From positions 1 to 5,831 of the forward strand of contig JAUVKB010000139.1 of the NCBI GenBank assembly GCA_030596405.1: 5,831 nt of DNA. The letters are read 5' to 3'. Under the pieces are notes generated by a model. The model was not told where the DNA came from and searched no databases. It saw only the letters and a program-made list of their open reading frames with translations. Made by a program: the position numbers and the translations under genes. Shown here in pieces: positions 1-5,709 of this stretch. The stretch comes from Deltaproteobacteria bacterium. GTDB taxonomy: Bacteria > Desulfobacterota > Desulfobacteria > Desulfobacterales > JAUVKB01. Within the stretch, counting starts at the first letter, position 1. Each line of letters begins with the position of its first letter.

Positions 1-869
1 AAAACAACAACCGGGACATCAAATGCCACGGCATAGTGCCGTGGTCCGGTATCATTGGTGACCAAAAGATCACATCGATTGATCAGGGGTTTAAGATGTG
101 CCAGATCTATATTGTCCAGGGACGTATCAATGATCTTCGCACTGCTTTTTTCGACAATGGCTTTAGCGATTTCTTCTTCCCCTGGCCCGGCAAACAGTAT
201 GATTTTACACCGAATTTCTTTCTCGATGATTTCAGCCAGTTTTGCAAAATTTTCAGGTGGCCAGCATTTGGATGACCCAAAGCTGGCACCGGGATTCAAA
301 CCAATGAGCTTGTCCTGCTTGGCGATGCCGCAGGTTTCCAGGATCCTGTTGCCCTTTTCTCGCATTTGGCTGGAAATATAAAGACGCGGTTTCGGTGCTT
401 CAGGTACTCTGAGGCCCATATACCGACAGATTTCCAGATAGTAGTCGACCATGGGCATAGGCTTGATTCCCCCGTCTGCAACAACAGGCGCAGGGCCACC
501 GGATATGAAAAATTTTCTTAGATTGCGCTTATAGCCGTATATGGACCCGGCCCCTCCGGATTTCGCTGTCAGAAAGGAGCGCGTTGAGTTAGGCAGCAGA
601 ACCGCCATATCCGGTTTAACCTTTCTTATCTCCTTAACAGTCTGGAAAAATCCATAAAAATCCTTGTCATTACAGGCAATGATGCCGTCAAACCATGGGC
701 CGTCTTCAATGATACCGCGGGCATATTTCCTGACACAGGCAAAGATCTTGGCGCTCGGAAAATTTTCACGGAGACAATCGTACACCGGGGTTGCCATAAT
801 GATATCACCGACCCAGTTCGGGCACCGGATAAGGATAGTCTTTGCAAATTTTATTTTTGCATCCACCAT
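1..869 (-). CDS. waaF: ADP-heptose:LPS heptosyltransferase (WaaF/RfaF type, GT9 family), C-terminus off the left edge
   Basis: This reverse-strand frame stays open for 289 codons from the ATG at 869 to the window edge. GT9 heptosyltransferases transfer heptose from ADP-heptose to the LPS inner core at the cytoplasmic face of the inner membrane. Visible family motifs are the N-terminal RCPNWVGD (residues 15-22, with Asp22 at the usual acidic position), NPGASFGSSKCWP (192-204) in the donor-binding domain, and TNDTGPRH (271-278), the usual nucleotide-sugar loop. Relatives have about 340-350 residues, so roughly 55-60 are missing at the left. An in-frame stop at 909-911 limits the start to the 13 codons before the ATG. 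The alternatives are a TTG at 884 and a GTG as codon 2, and the GTG has a GAG six bases upstream. No strong Shine-Dalgarno is visible. Family assignment is firm; heptosyltransferase II rather than another GT9 member is inferred from PNWVGD. Confidence 0.85.
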   Translation of the reverse strand, partial: MVDAKIKFAKTILIRCPNWVGDIIMATPVYDCLRENFPSAKIFACVRKYARGIIEDGPWFDGIIACNDKDFYGFFQTVKEIRKVKPDMAVLLPNSTRSFLTAKSGGAGSIYGYKRNLRKFFISGGPAPVVADGGIKPMPMVDYYLEICRYMGLRVPEAPKPRLYISSQMREKGNRILETCGIAKQDKLIGLNPGASFGSSKCWPPENFAKLAEIIEKEIRCKIILFAGPGEEEIAKAIVEKSSAKIIDTSLDNIDLAHLKPLINRCDLLVTNDTGPRHYAVAFDVPVVV

Positions 870-912
870 TTTCTCAGATGACAATGATTTTACCAGTTCC
901 GTGCGGTGTTAT

Positions 913-940
913 GGCCGTGGAATTAAATTCTTCCTCGGCC
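913..940. repeat. Hairpin in the waaF 5' leader
   Basis: GGCCG (913-917) pairs with CGGCC (936-940) and GGAA (919-922) pairs with TTCC (931-934). One mismatch (918/935) separates the two helices, and the loop is 8 bases. On the waaF strand it ends 43 bases before the ATG, so it would lie in the mRNA leader if transcription starts further upstream. No T-run follows on either strand, so it is not an intrinsic terminator. A regulatory role is not shown. Confidence 0.55.
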
Positions 941-1017
941 CTAACACCAAGAGGCTGTAAAACAACTTCCAATTTTTGAGCGAACCCTTAACGCGTCGCA
1001 TTCTTTACCAAACCCAA

Positions 1018-1039
1018 AAGGATAATACAAGGATAATAC
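1018..1039. repeat. Perfect tandem duplication of an 11-bp unit
   Basis: AAGGATAATAC occurs twice in direct succession, at 1018-1028 and 1029-1039, with no mismatch. On the waaF strand each copy contains TATTAT, which resembles a -10 hexamer, but no matching -35 hexamer is seen at normal spacing. It may be slippage or a pair of protein-binding sites. Confidence 0.6.
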
Positions 1040-1046
1040 GAAACAG

Positions 1047-1141
1047 TTATCCCGCCACGCGTTTTTAAATTTGCACCTCCCAACGCAGAAACCCGGAGAT
1101 AAAGCGGGGATTGGTGTTGAAACTTTGCCTTGGCGGGATAA
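1047..1141. repeat. 11-bp perfect inverted repeat enclosing 73 bases
   Basis: TTATCCCGCCA at 1047-1057 is exactly mirrored by TGGCGGGATAA at 1131-1141. Shorter complementary pairs nest inside: CAAC (1081-1084) with GTTG (1116-1119), and CCCG (1092-1095) with CGGG (1105-1108). The 95-base unit could fold as a long imperfect hairpin. No clear target-site duplication flanks it, so a miniature transposable element is only one possibility; a structured leader or chance are others. Confidence 0.5.
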
Positions 1142-1152
1142 AAATTGCGACT

Positions 1153-1181
1153 GAAAGGCCTTCTCGTTGTTGAGAAGTTTC
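1153..1181. repeat. Compact hairpin
   Basis: CTTCTC (1160-1165) pairs perfectly with GAGAAG (1172-1177) around the six-base loop GTTGTT. An outer helix GAAA (1153-1156) with TTTC (1178-1181) is possible across a three-base bulge (1157-1159). There is no T-run, so it does not look like an intrinsic terminator. Confidence 0.45.
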
Positions 1182-1268
1182 ATGTCGGTTGGGAACGTGA
1201 TATCCTCTGGAGCACAGGAACTCATTACATATTTACGTGTCTCAATTCAAAATAAAGGGGGAATTGCT

Positions 1269-1358
1269 GTGATCTCATTTGATTTTTCTTCAGTTTTCAG
1301 TGCTCATCTATATCAATTACTTGCAAAACATCTACGTTCGTTTGCCCTGCTTTTCTAA
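1269..1358 (+). other. Candidate 29-codon ORF behind a strong ribosome-binding site; possible gene remnant
   Basis: AAAGGGGG (1254-1261) lies seven bases before a GTG at 1269, a textbook ribosome-binding arrangement in a spacer otherwise without one. The frame begins MISFDFSSVF and stops at 1358. This N-terminus loosely recalls the start of F0 ATP synthase b-type subunits, which also begin with Met-Ile-Ser followed by a hydrophobic stretch. The resemblance is by eye, covers about ten residues and is lost afterwards. It may be a remnant, a short leader peptide or chance. Confidence 0.2.
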
Positions 1359-1453
1359 TAATATCATGAACTGCCATCATGCTTCAGTTCTCGGATTCAT
1401 TGATTATTGCCCCACCAAAATTACTATCGTGATAAATATAGAACAAAAAAGTC

Positions 1454-1478
1454 TTGACAAACAGGCATTGATTATAAG
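1454..1478 (+). promoter_or_regulatory. Possible promoter for tRNA-Phe
   Basis: A consensus -35 TTGACA (1454-1459) is followed by TATAAG (1473-1478), a 4-of-6 match to the -10 consensus. The spacer is only 13 bases, well short of the usual 16-18, which lowers confidence. Initiation just downstream would give a tRNA precursor with a leader of about 85 bases. It is the best sigma-70-like candidate upstream of the tRNA. Confidence 0.35.
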
Positions 1479-1571
1479 AAAAAGTCTCTTTGTTCCGGTG
1501 TTATTTTTTTAAAACAATATGGCGTCAATGCGTCGCGTTACTTTTTTATATTTTATCAGCTTGCAAAACAG

Positions 1572-1647
<76 letters not shown>

Positions 1648-1648
1648 T

Positions 1649-1701
1649 AAAAAGGCGGGAAAAAGAAGGGGTTGGGCATTGCTACTTGACCGCCTTTTTT
1701 T
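1649..1701 (+). terminator. Terminator-like stem after tRNA-Phe
   Basis: AAAAAGGCGG (1649-1658) pairs perfectly with CCGCCTTTTT (1690-1699), and the T-run continues to 1701. The GC part of the stem is five base pairs and the loop is long (31 bases), so it is weaker than a standard intrinsic terminator. It begins two bases after the tRNA's CCA, as expected for the end of a monocistronic tRNA transcript. Confidence 0.5.
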
Positions 1702-1901
1702 GTCCATTTTATGGATTGCGGCCATTTGCCTTTCAAGACGGGCTTCTTGTCTTTGTGCCGCAAGCTTTAAATCCCTGTCATTGAAAAAGATTATTACGCC
1801 CAAACGGCCCTGAACTGGCCGAAAAAACATCTTGACTCAAAACACTCGCCTTGTTAATTCAACCAGCAGTAAATTTCTATGTTTATATCTGATTTTTGGT
1901 G

Positions 1902-1932
1902 TATAGTTTTTTGATTTTATAAAACAATATGG
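1902..1932 (+). promoter_or_regulatory. AT-rich start region of the cvpA operon, candidate -10 elements
   Basis: Two -10-like hexamers precede cvpA: TATAGT (1902-1907) without a recognisable -35, and TATAAA (1918-1923) with TTGGTG (1896-1901) sixteen bases upstream. The second would leave a very short leader. The stretch ends in TAAAACAATATGG (1920-1932), which also occurs 62 bases before tRNA-Phe (1510-1522). Which element is used cannot be decided from sequence alone. Confidence 0.3.
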
Positions 1933-1936
1933 TAAT

Positions 1937-2464
1937 ATGAACCTGCTTGATATTATAATTGTAGTTATTTTAGGTTTTTGTGTAATAAGAGGGTTTTTTA
2001 GAGGGATTGTAAAGGAACTGTCTTCGATAATCGGAGTGCTTGGCGGCTTTTACGCCGGATATACGTATTACAGGGAACTGGGGATTCTTTTAGCAAAGTG
2101 GATATCAAACACCGCTTATCTTAATATATTGAGTTTTGCGATAATTTTTTGCGGGGTATTTGCTTTCATTCTCATTCTGGCTGTAATCATAAAATATTTA
2201 CTTAAGATTGCCTCCTTAGGATGGATTGACCATGTCGGCGGAACCGGATTCGGTTTTGTTAAAGGGATACTCCTTTCCGCTGTTTTATTGTTTGTTCTTA
2301 CCGCCTTTCTTCCAAAGGGCGTGCCTTTTATCAAAAATTCCCTGCTTTCTCCTCATGTTACCGTGGTTTCCGAAAAGATGGCAAAGGTTGTTCCAAAAAA
2401 TTTAAAAAGTATGTTTTCAGTCAAGATAGATGAGTTAAAAAAAAAGTGGGAAATCGGCAAATAA
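1937..2464 (+). CDS. cvpA: CvpA family inner-membrane protein
   Basis: The 175-residue product is an integral membrane protein of the CvpA family, named for its requirement in colicin V production in E. coli; its molecular function is poorly defined. Four hydrophobic segments are visible at about residues 3-20, 28-45, 62-88 and 103-125, followed by a Lys-rich cytoplasmic-looking tail. Family signatures are the start MNLLDIIIVVILG, the RGFFRG turn after helix 1 (18-23), and DHVGGTGFGFVKG (98-110) leading into helix 4. Length is typical for the family. The ATG at 1937 matches the usual CvpA N-terminus, although no clear Shine-Dalgarno precedes it. It is the first gene of an apparent four-gene plus-strand run with mazG, hisH and hisF. 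The 39-base gap to mazG and lack of a terminator suggest co-transcription. Confidence 0.85.
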   Translation: MNLLDIIIVVILGFCVIRGFFRGIVKELSSIIGVLGGFYAGYTYYRELGILLAKWISNTAYLNILSFAIIFCGVFAFILILAVIIKYLLKIASLGWIDHVGGTGFGFVKGILLSAVLLFVLTAFLPKGVPFIKNSLLSPHVTVVSEKMAKVVPKNLKSMFSVKIDELKKKWEIGK

Positions 2465-2503
2465 CAGATTCGACCATGCCCGAGTCAATTCGTTTTTAAA
2501 TAA

Positions 2504-3307
2504 ATGCCAATGGATTATAAAAACATCGCAGCATTAGTCGACGTGATCGAAAAGTTAAAAGGGGATGGCGGATGCCCCTGGGACAAAAAACAGACGCCCA
2601 CAACAATGGCGAACTATCTGATAGAGGAAGCGTACGAACTGGTTGACGCGGTTGAGTCTGGAAATCCTGATGAAGTTTGTGAAGAACTCGGGGATGTATT
2701 ATTCCTTGTTTTTTTTATTGCCAGGTTGTTCCAGGAAAGAGGATGTTTTGATATTTTTGACGTTTCCGCTTTAAATGTTGAAAAAATGGTTCGCCGCCAT
2801 CCCCATGTGTTTGGCAATAAAAAGGTTGCTGGTGAAAAGGAAGTAAGAAGCCAGTGGCACAAAATTAAAATGAAAGAGAAAAACCATAAGCAAAAGGGAT
2901 CTGTCCTTGATTCAGTTCCTGTCGGGCTTCCGGCTTTGATGCGTGCCTATCGGATATCCGAGCGCGCCGCAAGAACGGGATTCGACTGGGATGATACGGC
3001 CTCTGTTTTGCGGGAAGCTGAAGGGGAGTGGGCTGAATTTCAGGCTGAACTGACGAGTAAAAAACAATCCGGCAATCAAGACAAGATAGCCCTTGAATTC
3101 GGAGATGTTCTTTTTACGCTCGTAAATGTTGCCCGTTTTGCGCGTATCCACCCTGAAACCGCCTTGACAGGTTCAATAAAAAAATTTGAAAAGCGTTTCA
3201 GGTATATGGAAAGAAATCTGGCGGAAAAAGGGAAAAGCATGGAACAAATTTCCAGAAATGAGATTGATATTTTATGGGAAGAGGCCAAAAGAAAAACAGC
3301 TTCGTAA
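2504..3307 (+). CDS. mazG: Nucleoside triphosphate pyrophosphohydrolase MazG, two-domain type
   Basis: MazG hydrolyses NTPs and dNTPs to monophosphate and pyrophosphate in the cytoplasm, acting as house-cleaning and, in E. coli, influencing ppGpp levels. Two tandem MazG domains are visible. The N-terminal one has GCPWDKKQT (23-31), the metal-binding EEAYE (41-45) and EELGD (60-64), and RRHPHVFG (97-104). The C-terminal one follows GFDWDD (159-164) and has GEWAE (174-178) with EFGD (198-201). The first Glu of the second EExxE motif appears replaced by Gly174, while Glu175, Glu178, Glu198 and Asp201, matching the metal ligands of the active E. coli domain, are kept. Length 267 is normal. ATG 2510 is an alternative start; neither has a good Shine-Dalgarno. 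hisH follows after 23 bases. MazG shares its fold superfamily with HisE, which makes the location notable. Confidence 0.93.
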   Translation: MPMDYKNIAALVDVIEKLKGDGGCPWDKKQTPTTMANYLIEEAYELVDAVESGNPDEVCEELGDVLFLVFFIARLFQERGCFDIFDVSALNVEKMVRRHPHVFGNKKVAGEKEVRSQWHKIKMKEKNHKQKGSVLDSVPVGLPALMRAYRISERAARTGFDWDDTASVLREAEGEWAEFQAELTSKKQSGNQDKIALEFGDVLFTLVNVARFARIHPETALTGSIKKFEKRFRYMERNLAEKGKSMEQISRNEIDILWEEAKRKTAS

Positions 3308-3330
3308 AAAGTCCGGGCAGTGTAATTTAA

Positions 3331-3960
3331 ATGATAGCTATTATCAATTATGATGCAGGAAATCTTGCCAGTGTGGCGCATGCCGTATCTCACATCGGCT
3401 TTAAGTGTATCGTGACAAGCGATTTAAAAGAGATAGCCAAAGCCGACAGGATAATATTTCCTGGTGTGGGCGCGGCCGGATCGGCCATGGAGAGCCTGAA
3501 ACGATCAGGGCTTCATATTGCTCTTAAAGACGCGTTTGCATCAGGTAAACCGATACTCGGCATATGCCTCGGCACTCAAATAATCATGGGACACAGCCAG
3601 GAAAACGATGTGACGTGCCTTGGTGTCGTTGATGGAAATGTTTGTGCTTTTCCAGCAGATATCAGATCGAAAGCCGGAGACCGGTTAAAGATTCCTCATA
3701 TGGGCTGGAACAGGATCTCCATAAAAGTCAAACATCCCGTGCTCTCCGGGGTGCGTAAAGAGGATGAATTCTATTTTGTTCATGGATATTATCCTGATCC
3801 CAACGATTCAAATCATGTTATAGCCACAACCGATTACGGGATTTGTTTTGCATCGGTTATCGGATTTAAAAACATCATTGCCACCCAGTTCCATCCTGAA
3901 AAGAGCGGAAAACCCGGGCTCTTTATACTTAAAAATTTTTGCTCGTGGGAGCCATGTTAA
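3331..3960 (+). CDS. hisH: Imidazole glycerol phosphate synthase, glutamine amidotransferase subunit HisH
   Basis: HisH is the class I glutaminase that releases ammonia from glutamine and channels it to HisF, for the step converting PRFAR to imidazole glycerol phosphate and AICAR in histidine synthesis. The N-terminus IAIINYDAGNLASV is typical. Further marks are the FPGVGAAGSAM oxyanion region (43-53), the nucleophile Cys79 in GICLGTQ (77-83), and the His188/Glu190 pair in ATQFHPEKSG. Minor departures from the common sequence are GTQ where GMQ is usual, and FVHGYY where FVHSYY is usual; none touches the catalytic triad. Length 209 is normal. The start at 3331 fits the family but lacks a clear ribosome-binding site. 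The stop overlaps the start of hisF by 7 bases, consistent with translational coupling of the two partners. Confidence 0.96.
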   Translation: MIAIINYDAGNLASVAHAVSHIGFKCIVTSDLKEIAKADRIIFPGVGAAGSAMESLKRSGLHIALKDAFASGKPILGICLGTQIIMGHSQENDVTCLGVVDGNVCAFPADIRSKAGDRLKIPHMGWNRISIKVKHPVLSGVRKEDEFYFVHGYYPDPNDSNHVIATTDYGICFASVIGFKNIIATQFHPEKSGKPGLFILKNFCSWEPC

Positions 3961-4733
3961 GTAAACGTATTATACCATGTCTCGATGTTCGCGAAGGTAA
4001 AACGACCAAGGGCATTGAATTTAAAAATAACGTGGATATCGGTGATCCAGTTGAAATGGCGCGTTTTTATTATGAGGCCGGCGCGGATGAACTCGTGTTT
4101 TACGATATTACAGCATCCCATGAAAAAAGAGATATAATGATCGATGTTGTAAGACGTGTGGCAAAAAGTATTTTTATACCGTTTTCCGTGGGTGGGGGCA
4201 TACGTACAGTTGATGATATGCGAACTGTCCTGCTGGCCGGGGCCGAAAAGGTCAGCGTAAATTCTGCTGCCGTAAAACAGCCCGATATTATATCAAAAGG
4301 GGCCAAAGCTTTCGGGAGTCAATGTATTGTTCTCGGTATGGATGTAAAATACGTGGGAGAAAAGAAGAATATCCCTTCAGGTTATGAGATCGTAATCAAT
4401 GGCGGCAGAAAATTTATGGGGATCGATGCTTTGGAATGGGCAATGAGGGCGGAGGCGCTCGGGGCAGGCGAGATATGCTTGAATTCTATCGATGCCGACG
4501 GAACTCAAAAAGGATATGAATTGAAATTGACCGGATTGATTTCCGAAAATGTCAATATCCCCTTAATAGCGTCCGGTGGCGCCGGCAAGCCAGAACATCT
4601 TTCCGATGTCCTTACAAAAGGCAAGGCGGATGCTGCCCTGATTGCTTCAATGGTTCATTACGGCGCTTACACCATTTCAGAGATAAAAACCTGTTTACAT
4701 TCTTCAGGAATAAAGGTTCGTATGACCTGGTAG
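3954..4733 (+). CDS. hisF: Imidazole glycerol phosphate synthase, cyclase subunit HisF
   Basis: HisF is the (beta/alpha)8-barrel cyclase that uses ammonia from HisH to turn PRFAR into imidazole glycerol phosphate and AICAR. From the ATG at 3954 the product has 259 residues. The two catalytic aspartates fall at exactly the usual positions: Asp11 in RIIPCLDV and Asp130 in VLGMDVK. Phosphate-binding glycines are visible in SVGGGIR (78-84) and ASGGAG (206-211), and DADGT (180-184) is also conserved. A TTG at 3939 would add five residues, but the family begins ML(S/A)KRIIPCLDV, so ATG 3954 is preferred. GGGAG lies two bases before it, closer than ideal. One oddity is GGRKFMG (150-156) where GGRKPTG is usual. 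It is the last gene of the cvpA-mazG-hisH-hisF run. No hisI or hisE follows and no clear terminator is seen. Confidence 0.97.
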   Translation: MLSKRIIPCLDVREGKTTKGIEFKNNVDIGDPVEMARFYYEAGADELVFYDITASHEKRDIMIDVVRRVAKSIFIPFSVGGGIRTVDDMRTVLLAGAEKVSVNSAAVKQPDIISKGAKAFGSQCIVLGMDVKYVGEKKNIPSGYEIVINGGRKFMGIDALEWAMRAEALGAGEICLNSIDADGTQKGYELKLTGLISENVNIPLIASGGAGKPEHLSDVLTKGKADAALIASMVHYGAYTISEIKTCLHSSGIKVRMTW

Positions 4734-4844
4734 CGGGTCTGCCTGAAAAATTCCTTCACTCTTTATTTAAAAACCCATCTCTTTTGCCACAGTCTTTTGG
4801 AGACGACTATTATAATAAATGTTTTGTTTCTTTTTTTAAAAAAA

Positions 4845-4871
4845 TTGACAGGGCTTTTTAAATAATATAAA
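4845..4871 (+). promoter_or_regulatory. Promoter-like sequence for tRNA-Lys
   Basis: A perfect -35 TTGACA (4845-4850) is followed by TATAAA (4866-4871) with a 15-base spacer, slightly short. It lies in a very AT-rich stretch that starts about 110 bases after hisF. Transcription would begin near 4878, about 23 bases before the tRNA, giving tRNA-Lys a transcript independent of the his genes. Confidence 0.5.
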
Positions 4872-4900
4872 CAGGTCATAAATAAAAAAACACAAACAAA

Positions 4901-4974
4901 GGGCCGTTAGCTCAATTAGGCAGAGCACCTGACTCTTAATCAGTAGGTTGAAGGTTCGATTCCCTCACGGCCCA
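4901..4974 (+). tRNA. tRNA-Lys (anticodon CTT), CCA not encoded
   Basis: The acceptor stem is GGGCCGT (4901-4907) with ACGGCCC (4967-4973). The D arm is GCTC with GAGC and the loop contains the conserved GG. The anticodon loop CTCTTAA gives anticodon CTT at 4935-4937, reading Lys AAG. The T loop is TTCGATT. Discriminator A4974 is followed by TCA rather than CCA, so the 3' end must be completed by tRNA nucleotidyltransferase, unlike the tRNA-Phe in this window. Two stem positions do not pair: C-T at the base of the anticodon stem (4928/4944) and A-C in the T stem (4952/4964). The gene is still convincing as a tRNA; whether it is fully active is less certain. Confidence 0.94.
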
Positions 4975-4992
4975 TCAATAAAAAATCATACT

Positions 4993-5655
4993 TTACTCTT
5001 TTGTGCGCATTGTTCGAAGTTTAGCCAATTCCCATATATAATCATACAGATGCAGGCCTTTGCTGGCAGCTATTATTTCTCCATCCTTTACATCTATTTC
5101 CTGAGCCATATATTCTTTTAACATTTGAATAGCTCCAAGGTTTGCCGGAAAACCATTCCATATATCCCAAGATCTAAAGTAGACAATAAAATGAAGCTTA
5201 CCGTATCTTATTCTTGTATCTATCCCACGAAGACACGGGGGGTCATTTAGATAAATGGCTTCCGGGTTTCCTACGGTCATGTACGCCTGGTTTGTGCCAT
5301 AACCACCCTCTTTATACATCTTTATAACCTCGTTTATCTGTGGTTCAAGATATTGACCGTAGGTATAGTCTTCGTTGGGTTGTTTGCTGTCCGTCATAAG
5401 ATAAGGAAGATAATCTTCTATATATCCATCTGCTACAGGGTTTGGAATACCCAGCGCCGGTGGTATATCGGGAATCAGAGGACGAACTCCGGGATATTTT
5501 ATATGTATTGTAATATAATCAAATTCGAGTCTTTCCTGTCCCTTGTAACTTCCTCTTTCTATAATATATTTGTGCCCGCAGTCTATTATTTTATATACAC
5601 ACTGAAACCATGCATCGGGAATATCTCTTGCCTCTATTGATATTACATTTAGCAT
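4993..5655 (-). CDS. thyA: Thymidylate synthase, archaeal/methanogen-like ThyA
   Basis: The 220-residue product resembles the short thymidylate synthases of methanogenic archaea rather than the roughly 264-residue E. coli enzyme. It would methylate dUMP to dTMP using a methylene-carrying pterin cofactor in the cytoplasm. Active-site residues can be placed by motif: the nucleophile Cys141 in NDPPCLRGID, Arg161-Ser162 and Asp164 in YFRSWD, Asn172 in GFPANLG, and His202/Tyr204 in GLHLYDY, corresponding to Cys146, Arg166, Ser167, Asp169, Asn177, His207 and Tyr209 of E. coli ThyA. The Met at 5655 fits an N-terminus of the form MxVISIEAR; no strong Shine-Dalgarno precedes it. It lies 54 bases downstream of gyrB on the same strand. 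The gene looks more AT-rich than waaF or hisF. Archaeal origin is inference; the catalytic assignment is well supported. Confidence 0.86.
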   Translation of the reverse strand: MLNVISIEARDIPDAWFQCVYKIIDCGHKYIIERGSYKGQERLEFDYITIHIKYPGVRPLIPDIPPALGIPNPVADGYIEDYLPYLMTDSKQPNEDYTYGQYLEPQINEVIKMYKEGGYGTNQAYMTVGNPEAIYLNDPPCLRGIDTRIRYGKLHFIVYFRSWDIWNGFPANLGAIQMLKEYMAQEIDVKDGEIIAASKGLHLYDYIWELAKLRTMRTKE

Positions 5656-5709
5656 TTATTAATAGGTAGCCACTTAAAAAAGGGTAAATTAATTATATAA
5701 AATAGTTTA

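Larger units (their letters stand above)
870..1571. other. Gene-poor spacer between waaF and tRNA-Phe
   Basis: About 700 bases separate the start of waaF (minus) from tRNA-Phe (plus). No frame in it shows a recognisable protein family. It holds a hairpin in the waaF leader (913-940), an 11-bp perfect tandem duplication (1018-1039), an 11-bp inverted repeat with nested stems (1047-1141), a compact hairpin (1153-1181), and a 29-codon ORF behind a good ribosome-binding site (1269-1358). It becomes strongly AT-rich towards the tRNA. It could be the decayed remains of lost genes, the leader of waaF, or both. Confidence 0.6.

Noticed and set aside
36..381. Plus-strand ORFs of 79 and 108 codons
   Set aside because: Both lie opposite the well-supported waaF frame and show no family features; they are shadows.
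941..1225. A 94-codon minus-strand ORF upstream of waaF
   Set aside because: It has no recognisable domain, no ribosome-binding site, and an unlikely composition. It runs through the tandem and inverted repeats of the spacer.
1320..1570. Repeated CTTGCAAAACA at 1320-1330 and 1560-1570
   Set aside because: Eleven bases in an AT-rich spacer with no related flanks; likely chance, and no feature aligns with both copies.
1805..1821. CGGCC / GGCCG hairpin with a 7-base loop as a terminator
   Set aside because: The run of A on the plus strand follows the stem and the T-run on the minus strand precedes it, so the polarity is wrong for an intrinsic terminator in either direction.
3939..3953. Upstream TTG start for hisF
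   Set aside because: It would add five residues before the conserved MLSKRIIPCLDV start, and the ATG at 3954 puts both catalytic aspartates at their usual numbers 11 and 130.
4811..4816. Perfect TATAAT as the tRNA-Lys promoter
   Set aside because: The nearest -35-like hexamer (TTGCCA, 4784-4789) is 21 bases away; the TTGACA at 4845 with TATAAA is a better candidate.
5353..5640. A 95-codon plus-strand ORF
   Set aside because: It lies wholly opposite the thymidylate synthase gene, which carries all the family motifs.
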